Positions 33,701 to 44,139 of a stretch of 64,000 nucleotides of DNA are shown here, in pieces; within the stretch, counting starts at the first letter, position 1; each line of letters opens with the position of its first letter. The notes under the pieces were generated by a model. That model did not search any database. It was not told where the DNA came from and worked only from the letters and a program-made list of their open reading frames with translations. The position numbers and the translations under genes are program-made. The stretch is from Puccinellia tenuiflora (Eukaryota; Streptophyta; Magnoliopsida; Poales; Poaceae), in NCBI GenBank assembly GCA_012064385.1, contig QRDG01000613.1, positions 858,933 through 922,932 on the forward strand, in the 5' to 3' direction.

Positions 33701-34579
33701 GAAACCCGACGAGACGGCGGGAAACCTTCTAAGGTTTCTAACGGAGCAACATTACTGTGACCACATATTGTTTCCTTACAACTTCGAGTAAGAGTGTTAC
33801 TGTCTTGTACACACTAATTTTTACTTACTCGATGTTAAGTGTAATTGATGAGTTACTGACGTATATATAAACGGGTGCAGCTTTCACTGGATTCTGCTAG
33901 ACATACGAGTTGATAAGGGAATAGTTGATGTCATGGACCCATTAAAAAGAAACCTGGAAGAGTTCCGCAAAATGCAGGACATGCTCCAGAGGTAATATTC
34001 GCGCTATATCGGTCTCTTTCGTTGATTTCATGAGATATCAGGTAATGAATTAACTCATTGATTAATTTATTTTCTTTGCCGGGCAGGGTTTGGAACCGAT
34101 TCAAGAGTATGGTGAAGGGTTCCTTTAGTGAGAAGCTGACGTTTACTCCGGTCTCGGTAAGTAGTACGAGATATGACCGCGCATCTCTTTACTTCTAGTT
34201 TCAATACAGTTATTATTTTGATGCTAGATTATTATTTTGATTGAATTCTATTCTCGTAAAGTGCGCGAGGCAGCCATCGGGGACGCATCTATGTGGATAC
34301 TACGTTTGCGAGTTTATTCGCACGTTTACCACTGAGCACAAAGATTATAGAGTCGACGTAAGAAATACGTTCACAACATTATTTTATTACCTCACTTTTT
34401 GTTATCATGATTGATGTTCATATTGATCTCCCTTTCTTATATAGTTTGAGAGACTGCGGGAAAAAGTCCTACCGGAGCAACGCGTAATAGCAATTGCAGA
34501 GGAACTGGCGGGATTTTTGCTGAAAGAGATGGTAGACGACGCCGGAGAATTTAGTGTGAACAATAGGCGCAACCGATGA
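30792..34579 (+). CDS. CACTA-encoded DUF8039 + Ulp1-type cysteine protease protein, 7 exons, intact
   Basis: Exons 30792-31013, 31095-33517, 33617-33787, 33881-33991, 34087-34156, 34262-34357 and 34445-34579 all have GT/AG borders. They join in frame into about 1075 codons ending TGA. After an acidic N-terminus there is a basic helical region, a coiled-coil stretch (RIDKQQQQIDELRGERLQ), a DUF8039-like block (VKNISLKVVVRTALPCPPEA to GGIILWDKNNIKLP) and an S/R/P-rich linker. The C-terminal C48/Ulp1 fold has a visible catalytic set: His in FHWILLDI, Asp in VDVMDPL, Gln in CARQPSG, Cys in HLCGYYVCE. The C48 family cleaves ubiquitin-like modifiers such as SUMO; the substrate here is unknown. Such genes are known passengers of plant CACTA elements. 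The splice model is my own reading. Confidence 0.8.
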
Positions 34580-34739
34580 TGCCGGGCCGTGTAATCGAAT
34601 AGACGGGCTTAGTCCCGATAATTGTGATCTCCATGTAACTATCAAAGTTGTATATATTTGTATGCTCGATCGTGTACGGTATGTGGTAGCGTAGAAATAT
34701 ACGAAAACTATTTTGAAATGAAGAAAATAAATGAATAAA

Positions 34740-35070
34740 ATAAAACAAATGAATTCTCTGCCGCGGCACAGAAAGTGCCCAAATTTCTGCCGCAGCAGAG
34801 AATTAGTAAACCCTAAACCCTAACCAAAATGAATTCTCTGCCGCGGCACAGAAAGTGCCCAAATTTCTGCCGCGACAGATAACCATTAGTCGCGGCCCGT
34901 TATACGAACCGCGACTAAAGGTTCTGCCCCCTAGCACGCCCAGGATGAGGACCATTTGTCCCGGCTGGTGACAGGTCCGCGACTAATGGTTGGACCATTA
35001 GTCCCGCCTCCGCTGTCGCGGTTGGCCAACCGTGACAAAAGGCCCTCACGGCCCGGGACAATAGGTCCAG
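34740..35070. repeat. 3' subterminal repeats of the CACTA element
   Basis: A 60-bp direct repeat (AATTCTCTGCCGCGGCACAG) occurs at 34750 and 34830. Stems CCATTAGTCGCGG...CCGCGACTAAAGG (34884-34921) and CCATTTGTCCCGG...CGCGACTAATGG (34951-34989) follow, plus a third ending GTGACAAAAGG. These correspond to the 5' subterminal hairpins. Confidence 0.65.
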
Positions 35071-35228
35071 TCTCCACTAATGCCTCTGCAGGAAGGGTTT
35101 CTGGTTTGGTCTTCATTCTCGAATACATGATGCTACGTAAAAATCTGCTGGTAACATGTTTGAACTGAGATACATCTAAAATAGTTAGATTTTCCATACT
35201 GCCCAGTAGATTAGTACATTTTTACATA

Positions 35229-35376
35229 GGGTTTTTTATTTTGCTGCCCCACTTCACTTAGTTCTCGTCGTTTGAGCCCTACTTCCTTAGTTGTCCTCGC
35301 CTTTGCCCCACTCGTTGTTTCGAGGCTCGAGAGGCGGCCAAACGGCCGTTTCCGTCTGGTCAACCTCATTTGACCG
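35229..35376. repeat. MULE left terminal inverted repeat
   Basis: About 148 bp starting GGGTTTTTTATTTTGCTGCC. It pairs with 39573-39721, with scattered mismatches. Confidence 0.8.
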
Positions 35377-35959
35377 TTACTTGGCCTGACGGGTGGGGCC
35401 AAACTGTGTGGGACTGCAGTTCGCCTACATTTGGGACTTGGGACCCTCATTTCACCTCGTTTTGAATCGCCCCCGCGAGTGGGCCCGTTAAAAATGTCTG
35501 GCACCTGTTTAATAAGGGATTACCGCCGCCACGTGGTTCTTTCTCCCCTGGCCGTCGAAAGAACCCCAAGAACTGAGCAAAATAAGGCGGATTCAAGGCG
35601 CAGAGGAGGGGGATTCAAGGCGCAGAGGAGGGGAGTTGAAGGCACAGGTCGGCGTCGAGAAGGGAGGAGGACAAGCAGAGGAGACCGTCGTAGCTTGACG
35701 GCACGGTTATTCTTCGGCGGCGCGCCTTCTACGCTGTCGGGACTGCAATATGGTTTTTTTTTGTCGCCGTCGATTCTGCCGCAATCCGTCTACCCCATTC
35801 GAAAGGTAATTGTTATCTTCTATTCTAGTGTTAGAGCTCCCAAACGGTGGACTATATTTGGGTTAATTAGATTTTCCGTATGCCTCTGTATGTTTCTTCG
35901 AAATGGGGAAAAAAACCCAGTTTCTAAATTTCTTTTGTTATTTCTTTTTGAAACAGAAA

Positions 35960-37201
35960 ATGGATGAAGCCGACTGTTCTATTTGCCTTTACGAACCGCC
36001 ATTCTGTGGTAGAATCACCTGCCGTGCCAAAACTTTTAGAATCATTATGAACAACTTCCTTTGTCAATAACAAATTATAAGTGTAGCGTTTCAAATCGAG
36101 TGAATGTCATTATGTGCTTAATGTTCTTATTGTGTTCGGTTATATTTGTATTGACTGTAGGTTATGCCATGTAGTTTCAGAAATCGTGTAGAGAGCATGG
36201 TTGTTGGCCCTCGTAAGAACTGGATTGTTGCTAAGTGTGGAATGAAGATACATATTACTTCTACGTGGAAACGGTGTATTTGCAGTGGCCATGGTCATTT
36301 TGTAGGAGTTTTATCTCTGGACCGCACTGGACAGCATATTGTGAAGCCTATGCCATCAAAGAAGATGATGTTGTCACATTCACATATGATGAAGCGCATC
36401 ATCGGTTTAATGTTGAAGTTACTGACGCAAACAATGCTATCAAACCTTGGGTTCACAACTCTGGTATGTTAGTTAGTGTTTTTTTTCTTAATTACACATT
36501 GGGTAGTTTATAATTTTCAAACATAATTCCTTATTCTATTTGATCAGAGTGTCAACATATTATAGATATATGCAAGCCGTCCCTGGAGAAAACCATACTT
36601 GACTACCCAATAGATTACAATGGGTCAGACATGAATTCAATATGTTTCGCTCTATACAAGGATGCGATAAGGGAATTGGATGCTGACGAGTTCTTTGAGA
36701 TCCCTCAATTCTACGTGTGCAGGATAGAGGATGATGAGACTCTGGTATCATTTTATTCACCCTTTATTCATCGTCATTTCTGCAAAACAAAAATGACATC
36801 ATTTACACATTTCTTATACGATGTTTTTGTTATTTTGGTCAGTATCTCAAGATTGTGGTAGTAGATGAGTATAACCTACCATCGGAAGGAAATTCTTGTC
36901 TGTGATTATGGGAACATATGTTCATGAGCAAGGAGAAGTGGCAACCGATCAAGAGTACCTCGTGTTCGAAGAGAACTGGAATCTATTTTGCGATCTCACG
37001 CAAATTTCCCTTGGTGATCTCGTCGTCATCAAGGTACATGTCCATCAGGAGTACATCAAGCTGATATTTGAAAAGGTCGGCCAGAAGGTTGTGGAGTCCA
37101 CTGAAGAGATGGATGAAGATGACGTCGAGATCAAACAAGAGGTGAAAGATGAGGTGAAAGAGGAGGTGAACGAGGAGGTCAAAGAAGAGTTCAGTGACTA
37201 G
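35960..37201 (+). pseudogene. Captured B3-domain-like (REM-type) gene fragment in the MULE
   Basis: A leader exon ends with donor AAAG/GTAATTG near 35804 and an acceptor AAACAG lies at 35951-35956. Then ATG 35960 opens MDEADCSICLYEPPFCGRIT...KTFRIIMNNF. 36161 onward reads VMPCSFRNRVESMVVGPRKNWIV. A shifted frame follows with CEAYAIKEDDVVTFTYDEAHHRFNVEV, which fits the B3 pattern (FRI.., IP..F, GPRKNWIV, ..GD.V.F). A GT donor at 36463, acceptor at about 36547 and donor near 36744 join further exons in frame (CKPSLEKTILDYP, FFEIPQFYVCRIEDDETL, YLKIVVVDEY). A last frame, 36896-37201, ends in an acidic E/K repeat. At least two frameshifts (near 36240 and 36900) prevent a full protein. Retained introns point to DNA-level capture. 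The B3 assignment is by pattern only. Confidence 0.5.
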
Positions 37202-37513
37202 TCTTACTATGCATTGTTGATTTTAGGTTGTATTATGTTCAGTAACCAGACTTGTAAATTTGTGGTACTTCTGTCGAACAGTTGGCGCTCTAGGGTAAAC
37301 AGCCCCATTTCTAAGCAAGTGTTTTTTAACTTATCTAAATGAGCCAAAAAATAATGTGATCCTTCTAGACCATGTTGAACGCGAACTGACGCGATAATTT
37401 GTTTCATGGCATGTCAATTCACATCCAGAGCGCGCCATAGTGCTGTCTTGCACGCTCTGGATGCGCTCTAGCGTTATCAAGCGCGTTCTGGACGCGAATG
37501 GATGTGGATTGCA

Positions 37514-38745
37514 ACTTTATGATTTTTCCTCCATACTGGAAGACTAAAAGGTAGATCCTCCCTGCTTTTACCTTTTTTTTATGTTTTCTCGATTTATGAG
37601 ATTTTTTTCAAAACAGGGCCGAAATTGTCCGTGTGACCATTCATAGCTAAGGGTGAATTTTTCCTACTTTTTTCTTTGCACTTGCGTTCAATCATTATAT
37701 ACTACGTAATTATGATTTTTACGTAAATTTGGGGCAAAATTATAACACACTTGTAGTTCAAATTTCTTCATTTCTCGATAAATACTAGTAAACTGATTTA
37801 ATGAGTGGAATATAGTTTAAAAGCTCAAAAATTCATGATATTCATAGGTTATGCCTCCCATATGATATATTTCATGTGATAATTGTGAGAGGTCAATTTT
37901 AAATCTTATTTGTGGTACCTACTTCACAAAAAATGGAGGTTTCGGCACTAAATAAAATGTTTAAAAATAAAATAAAAAATCTTGAAATATTTCTTTGGAA
38001 ACATTGTTTACAATGTCAAAACACATGTTTGTGCCGATTATGGTAATCATATCACAAAGGTAGCCATGGATATACCATGATCTTGGTCATTTGGCATGAA
38101 AGCCATTTAACTTCAGACAAAGTTGTCCATTTTGTGAACACTCCTTTTATAAAAGAGTATTACTGAAAGTTTATGATTTTTCCTCAATGCTAGTAGACTA
38201 AATAGGAAGATGCCCCTGGTTTTACATTTTTTTTTATGTTTTCTCGATTTATGAGATTTTTTTCAAAACAGGGCCAAAATTGTCCGTGTGACCATTCATA
38301 GCTAAGGGTGAATTTTCCCTTCTTTTTTCTTTGCAATTGCGTTCAATCATTATATACTACGTTATTATGATTTTTACATAATTTTGGGGCCAAACTATAA
38401 CACACTTGTAGTTCCAATTTCTTTATTTCTCGATAAATGCTAGTAAACTGATTTAATGAGTGGAATATAGTTAAAAAGCTCAAAAATTCATGATATTCAG
38501 AGGTTATGCCTCCCATATGATATAGTTCGTGTGATAATTGTGAGAGGTCAATTTTAAATCTTATTTGTGGTACCTACTTCACAAAAAATGGGGGTTTCGA
38601 CACTAAATAAAATGTTTAAAAATAAAATAAAAAATCTTGAAATATTTCTTTGGCAACATTGTTGACAATGTCAAAACACATGTTTGTGACGAGTATGGTA
38701 ATCATATCACAAAGGTAGCCATGGATATGCCATGATCTTGGTCAA
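37514..38745 (+). repeat. About 654-bp tandem duplication inside the MULE
   Basis: Copy 1 (37514-38167) and copy 2 (38168-38745) share long identical stretches, for example TTCTCGATTTATGAGATTTT, GTGACCATTCATAGCTAAGG and ACATGTTTGTG. Both end with GCCATGGATAT.CCATGATC. It is AT-rich with no ORF. The copies differ at only a few percent. Confidence 0.8.
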
Positions 38746-38769
38746 TGAAACACTATGAAAACCCGTCTG

Positions 38770-39470
38770 AAACCCCGCACTCTTCCGGGCCATTGATCGC
38801 TCCGCATGGATGGTTTTGGATCAGTCGCTAGGGTTAAGACGATCCGCGAGGAGGCCAGTTATGCGACTTGATTGGCTGAATGCGATGGTTCCAGATTCTC
38901 GTTCACCCTATTTAGCCCCTCCGCGTAAACGTTCACGCCCCCTCCGCCCAGTTTCTTCCAACCCACTCGCTCCATGTCATCCGCATCCGGGCGTGAACGT
39001 GGCGGGAGCGGCGATGGCCGTCCTTCTGCTGGCGGCAACGACGAGGAGGAGAAGTGCCGCCTCCGCCTCCGACGTGGAAGAGAGCCCCTGCCCCACCGCT
39101 GCCGACGCCCTCAACCGAGTCCAGCGACGATGAGTACACATATTGAAGCGTCAAATCAGACTCCACTGATGACAGTGAGGACCTCGTCAAGATCGTCGAC
39201 CCCGACGAGCTGGAGGCGCGAGTTCTCGCCAGGCGCCGTGCGGTCCGAGTTTGTGGAGGTGATGAATGTGGCGCGGCTGGAGCTGGGCCTCCGCCAGGAC
39301 GCCAAGCACACCGCTCCTGCTCCTCCTCATAGAAGGCTTGCATCGTATAAGGTGAGTGCACCTCCGAGTCAGACGGCAGCGAGTACGGGCTCTTCGGGCT
39401 GGGCGTCCTCCACGACATTTTCGAGAGAGAAGAGAGAAAGAATGGGTCCTATTCTTCGATTCCAGGGTAA
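38770..39470 (+). pseudogene. Second captured gene-like fragment in the MULE
   Basis: A GC-rich block unlike the rest of the MULE. ATG 38974 opens MSSASGRERGGSGDGRPSAG. Around 39120-39240 another frame reads SDSTDDSEDLVKIVDPDELE, an acidic protein-like stretch, so a frameshift lies between. A donor-like AAGGTGAGTGC is at about 39349. No domain was recognised. It may come from a different host gene than the B3 fragment. Confidence 0.35.
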
Positions 39471-39572
39471 GCCTTTTTATTTGGGGGCGGCGGGCAAGAG
39501 AAACCACAGCCAGGGTCCTGGGCAAAACGTGGGTCCCACAAAGTGTGACTCAGCAGTCGAGAGCCGCACTAC

Positions 39573-39721
39573 CGGTCAAACATGGTTGACCAGACGGAAA
39601 CTCACCGTTCGGCCGTCTTTGAGCCTCGAAAGAGCGAAGTGGGGCAAATGCGAGGATAACTAAGGAAGTGGGGCTAGAACGAGGAAAACTAAGGGAAGTA
39701 GGGTCGAGAAATAAAAAACCC
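39573..39721. repeat. MULE right terminal inverted repeat
   Basis: Inverse of 35229-35376, ending AAATAAAAAACCC and followed by the TTTTACATA duplication. Confidence 0.8.
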
Positions 39722-39890
39722 TTTTACATAAAATAACTTTACATATTTTTGTAAAATATAGTAAACGAGTAACCCGAACGACGTGTATATGTCCTAGATT
39801 ATATTATCAAAGTCTATTACGATTTACCACAAGTAAACTACCCACAAAAAAAGAAGTAAAAACTGAACAGACAGTACCAAGGTCTTATTA

Positions 39891-42015
39891 GAGCATCTCC
39901 AGTCGGGGTGCCAATAGGGCCGCCAATAGCGTTATTGGACGTGCCGGACGAAAAATGGCGACCAGCGCCAATAGCCCGGTTTCGTCCGGCGAGGCCCAAT
40001 AGCTCGTCCGGCACACCCAGCCCACACCCTCCGCGGAGGGAGCCACTTGGGCGCGCCGGGCGACGGCGACACCCCGTCGGATCCCCAAGGCGCGGGCCAG
40101 TCCTGTCATTGGCACACGAGAATCCTCTAAGTCGTTGTCCCCATTTCTTTGTCATTCCCAGCTCTATTTCCGGTCGCCGCCACCTGCTGGTCCTCCCACC
40201 CCGCCTCCCACACCTCTACTGCAACCAGCCAAAGGAACACCGACCAGTAGCGTCCCGCGCGTCGCCTTCGTGGCCTCGCAGCAAGCCGCCTCACCTCGCC
40301 GGCGCTTCACAGGACAGAGACCACATGCGCCCTCCCGTGTCCATCTTGCATGGAATGTGTTCGATGGATTGCCTGTTAGGCGCCATTTTTCTTTATATTG
40401 GCCGTCGGCGGCGATCGGTTTATTGATTGCTTCAACGTTTCGCTCCACTAGATCGTGGACATCGACGATGAGTTGATGGCCAATCTTTTGATGGAAGAAG
40501 AGGCCGACATCGAGGCCGAGGAAGAGGAAAACATGGCGATCCTTGCCTGTCTGCTGCAGCTACAAGCCGAAGAGGCCGCCAATGCCACACCCAAACGAGG
40601 AGGTTCAAATCCTGGAAGAAGGAAGACCAAGCCGAGGCAGAGGATGGAGGGTCATTGCCTGCTATACAGTGATTATTTTGCCGATGTACTCGCCTTCACC
40701 CCAAAGGATTTTGGCGGCGCTTTCGGATGAATAGGGACTTTTTTCTTCGGATCCGAGATGGTGTGAGGGAACATGATCCTTGGTTCAGATTGAAGAAAGA
40801 CTGCGTGGGTTTGGTTGGGTTCTCATCACTCCAGAAGTGTTCTGCTGCTATGAGGATGCTTACATATGGAGCCCCTGGTGATATCCAAGAGGACTATCTA
40901 CGCATGTCTGAGTCAACAGCTATCCAGGCAATGTATAGATTCTGCAGAGCGGTGATGGCTGTGTTTGGACCGCAATATTTGAGAGCACCAAATGAGGAAG
41001 AAACAACTCGCATCTTGGCCGTGAATGAAGCGAGGGGATTTCCTGGGATGGTTGGAAGCATCGATTGCATGCATTGGAGCTGGAAGAATTGTCCATTTGG
41101 TTGACAAGGGTTGTATAAAGGTGGCCACAAAGGGTATTGCAGTGTGATAATTGAAGCTGTAGCCGATCATGAAACGTGGATTTGGCACTCTTTCTTTGGC
41201 ACGGCAGGATCACATAATGACATCAACGTGTTGCGGCGCTCTCCGGTGTTTGCGAGGCTTGTTGAAGGCAATGCTCCTCTAGTCAACTATGTGATCAACG
41301 GCAACGGATACACCAAGGGGTACTACCTAGCCGATGGCATCTATCCAAGGTGGGCGACATTTGTGAAAACAATCTCCAATCCTCTAAGCAACATACAATC
41401 GTGGTTTGCCTCTCAACAAGAGAGTTGCAGGAAGGATGTGGAGCGGGCATTTGGAGTTCTTCAGTAGAGGTTTGCAATCGTCCGGTATCCTTCTCTGACA
41501 TGGTCGAACGAGCAGATGTGGGAGGTCATGAATGCATGTGTGATCATGCACAACATGATCATCGAGAATGAACGTGCAAATCCAGTGGACGATCCTCTTC
41601 CGTATGAGTGTCAGGGTCCTCTAGCCGCTATTGATCATAACGTGACTGCGGATTTTGGTGAATATCTCGCTATGCATACGGAGATTCGTGATGAAGTTGT
41701 TGATAATCAATTTCAACACGATCTAATGGAGCATTTGTGGATGCTCAAAGGATTGGTCGTTTGAGTATTGTTGAACTTCAATTTATTTTAATTTCATATG
41801 TTAAAAACAATGTAAAATTTAAATTATTTCATTCATATGTTTAAATTTGAGGCAAAAATGAACCAATGCGACGCGTCTATTGGCGCCGTGTGACTGGGGA
41901 GCGGCAACGCCAATAAGCGCCATCCCGTCCGGACGGCGCCAATAAAGCTCATCCGGGCGCTAATCCGGACGCTCTATTGACGTCCGCTCTATTGACGTCC
42001 CGACTGGAGATGCTT
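39891..42015 (+). mobile_element. PIF/Harbinger transposon, 2125 bp
   Basis: Inverted ends GAGCATCTCCAGTCGGG (39891) and CCCGACTGGAGATGCTT (ending 42015) are flanked by TTA at 39888-39890 and 42016-42018. It carries a DDE transposase gene with lesions. Subterminal CCAATAG/CTATTGG phrases lie at both ends. Confidence 0.85.
40455..41764 (+). pseudogene. PIF/Harbinger DDE transposase (DDE_Tnp_4), broken
   Basis: Frame 40455 gives an acidic N-terminus (MDIDDELMANLLMEEEADIE) and LYSDYFAD. Near 40712 one base appears lost before RRFRMNRDFFLRIRDGVREH (from 40727). The first catalytic Asp is in GSIDCMHW. A TGA at 41102-41104 replaces a Trp in NCPFG-W-QGLYKGG. The second Asp lies in GSHNDINVLRR and the third block in YYLADGIYPRW. 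The acidic residue precedes FGVLQ, where a TAG at 41465-41467 interrupts before RFAIVRYPSLTW. The C-terminus (MWEVMNACVIMHNMIIENER) is intact. One frameshift and two stops make it inactive. Confidence 0.85.
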
Positions 42016-42245
42016 TTAGAAATTAACTCAACATATTAATTCTGCGTAACCGAGCAAACAGTACCAAGGCTCAGTTACATTACATCTTGCGAGGGGAAAA
42101 TGTACTTCCTACTTGACCTAGCGTTCAACTAGGATTCATAGGATAGTTTTGATATTTGCATAGGCATATTGTGTCATGCGTGGAGGCTAGTAAGCTAGAT
42201 ATGCAAAGATAATGCTACCTAGATCAAACAGTGCAGCACCACATG

Positions 42246-42290
42246 CATGGCATGGCATGGCATGGCATGGCATGGCATGGCATGGCATGG
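42246..42290 (+). repeat. (CATGG)9 microsatellite
   Basis: Nine uninterrupted pentamers CATGG. Confidence 0.95.
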
Positions 42291-42760
42291 ATAAGTAGAG
42301 CGATGGAAGAGGACGACCTTGCGTAGTGGCTGCTTAACAACTAGCCGTTTCAAAGTCTTGGGAGTTGCAATCATCGATCGATCCCAATTCCGTTTGCCGG
42401 TTGAATTGCTTCGCTATAATTGACCGATCTTGCGTTTCTATCCCCTAGCTGTAGTACAGAGTACTAGTATATTCTGTAACAAGAATGTCTTTTTTTGCAT
42501 CTTTACAGCAACAAGAGCTATTTGAAGAACTCCTTCCCATTTTTTGCTGGTTTGCTTTGCGAAAGTTCTTCATAAATGCTTGCAGATCGATCTGATCTTG
42601 GACGGACAAAACCCTACCGACCGGCAGCGTCAAAAATAGATTGCGTTTTCTGATTAAACGTGGTGGGCGTGTGGCATGCATCCTGTTTGTAGCAGCGCGC
42701 GGCTACGAAAATTTCTCATTCATGGCACGTCATCGAAAACTCGATAGGATGGGGAATTTA

Positions 42761-42838
42761 CTCCCTCGTTCTTTAATATAAGACGTTTTAATTTAACTTC
42801 CTAAAACGTCATATATATGTATTAAAGGACAGAGGTAG
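42761..42838. mobile_element. Stowaway (Tc1/Mariner) MITE, 78 bp
   Basis: Ends CTCCCTCGTTCTTTAATATAAG and its diverged inverse GTATTAAAGGACAGAGGTAG, flanked by TA on both sides (42759-42760 and 42839-42840). Inner arms are AGACGTTTTA/TAAAACGT. Confidence 0.8.
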
Positions 42839-43711
42839 TACATGAATAGATAAATGCAGAAAGTAGACACACTCTCATCCCAGTGTACTAAATAAACATA
42901 GTAAATCAATGACAAAACTCGCTAAGACCATCAGACACAGGTCCATCATCGATCGGTAGTAGCGGATGACGAAAAGAATCTAAGACAGTATAAACCATAA
43001 ATAATATGCAAAGATCAAAATAGTTTAGAATACATTAATATTATATATCACTAGTATTGAACCACGCGGTTAGAAAAAACCCCTACATACACCCGAAAGG
43101 GTTGCCGATAGGGGGATCCATCACACCCGAAGACAAAAGCATGCAAAATTGGTTTGAATTTGCACACAGGTGAAACGAAAAAATTGTATGCGATCAAAGT
43201 CAGAAAAATAGATTTTTTTTTATTTTTGCACAAGAGAAGTTATGAAACAATTCTAAAAATTGTCCATTAATGCAATGGTCAAAATCGGTGGTTATAGCTA
43301 GTCTAAAACAACATATGGATGTCCAGGTACACTATAACAAAATCAACAATGATCCTGACATGGTGTCTTCCTTTTTTCTTGATCTCTCCTGTTTTGTTTG
43401 ATTTCTCTTGGTTTGTTGCCATTTCATCCATATTTAGGGTTGTATTGTTATTTTTTGCCCAAATTGACATATTTTAATAGCGGTTCTTAATTATTCTTCT
43501 CTAATTGAGCAAACATATCCTCACACTCTTAACTAAAGGCATCAACATTCTTAACTAAAGACATGGACTGAACTAATACAATCATACTTTTGACCAATAA
43601 AGTATACACATCAAAGTAGAATCATAAAACATAATCCATCGCATACCTAGAGTTGATTTTGGCCACAACCCATAAGATGGCCAAAATATTCTCACCTACC
43701 CTTTTGCGCTT

Positions 43712-43730
43712 TGACTATAAATACCTCCTT
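43712..43730 (+). promoter_or_regulatory. Orphan TATA-type core promoter
   Basis: GACTATAAATACCTCCTTG is a strong plant TATA context, followed by a CT-rich leader, but no ORF follows. It may be a remnant of an LTR or of a lost gene. Confidence 0.25.
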
Positions 43731-44139
43731 GCCTGTTCACATTTGGGGCAGACATGATGATACGAAACCCTACAGTTTTTGTTTCCTAGATCCCATGTGT
43801 ATTGCAATATCCTTCCCTTATATTACCAAGATCTCTCATGTAGTTGGAGTGATTTGAGAATCTCTTTGTTACCGATCTTCTCTTCATTTATTTCTAATAG
43901 ATTGGTGGACGGTCCGTAAAGAGGAATTGGTTTCATTACGAGTGGAGTGTTTTTTTGTTCATGATTCCATGGCTACGTCGATGGATGTTTGTTATTGAGT
44001 TAGGATTTGATTACGCTTTAATAGTTATATTTATTTTGCATTCGTTTACCTTGCTTGACATGGTGTTCCACCTTGTTTCCCCTTCGTATCCATTTCATAC
44101 CTCTGCCTTCCTTTGATTCACCCATATCAATATTTTTTT

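Larger units (their letters stand above)
22771..35082 (+). mobile_element. CACTA (En/Spm) DNA transposon, 12.3 kb
   Basis: The 5' end CACTAGTAGAAAA at 22771 is the standard Triticeae CACTA terminus. The 3' end CTCCACTAATG at 35072-35082 matches its reverse complement at 8 of 11 positions. Both ends are flanked by CCT (22768-22770 and 35083-35085), the 3-bp CACTA duplication. Subterminal zones hold hairpins of the form CCTTTAGTCGCGG...CCGCGACTAAAGG. The gene order is transposase C-terminus first, then the DUF8039/Ulp1 gene, as in other CACTA elements. The catalytic Transposase_21 core is missing, so the element cannot move on its own. A solo LTR is nested at 26360-28777. Confidence 0.8.
35229..39721. 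mobile_element. Mutator-like element (Pack-MULE), 4.5 kb
   Basis: Long terminal inverted repeats (35229-35376 and 39573-39721) begin GGGTTTTTTATTT. They share TTCGAGGCTC and TTTCCGTCTGGTCAAC blocks in inverted orientation. They are flanked by perfect 9-bp duplications TTTTACATA (35220-35228 and 39722-39730), the Mutator size. There is no MURA transposase. The interior holds a multi-exon B3-like gene fragment, a 654-bp tandem duplication and a second GC-rich gene-like fragment, i.e. captured host sequence. Confidence 0.85.
42019..44135. other. Intergenic, small repeats only
   Basis: It holds a (CATGG)9 microsatellite, a short Stowaway MITE and a promoter-like TATAAATACCTCC at about 43716. No ORF of interest. 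The phrase AAACAGTACCAAGG at about 42057 echoes GACAGTACCAAGG at 39870, on the other side of the Harbinger element. Confidence 0.4.

Noticed and set aside
40601..40615. tRNA T-loop-like GGTTCAAATCC
   Set aside because: It sits inside the Harbinger transposase reading frame with no matching acceptor or anticodon stems. No tRNA gene was found in the window.
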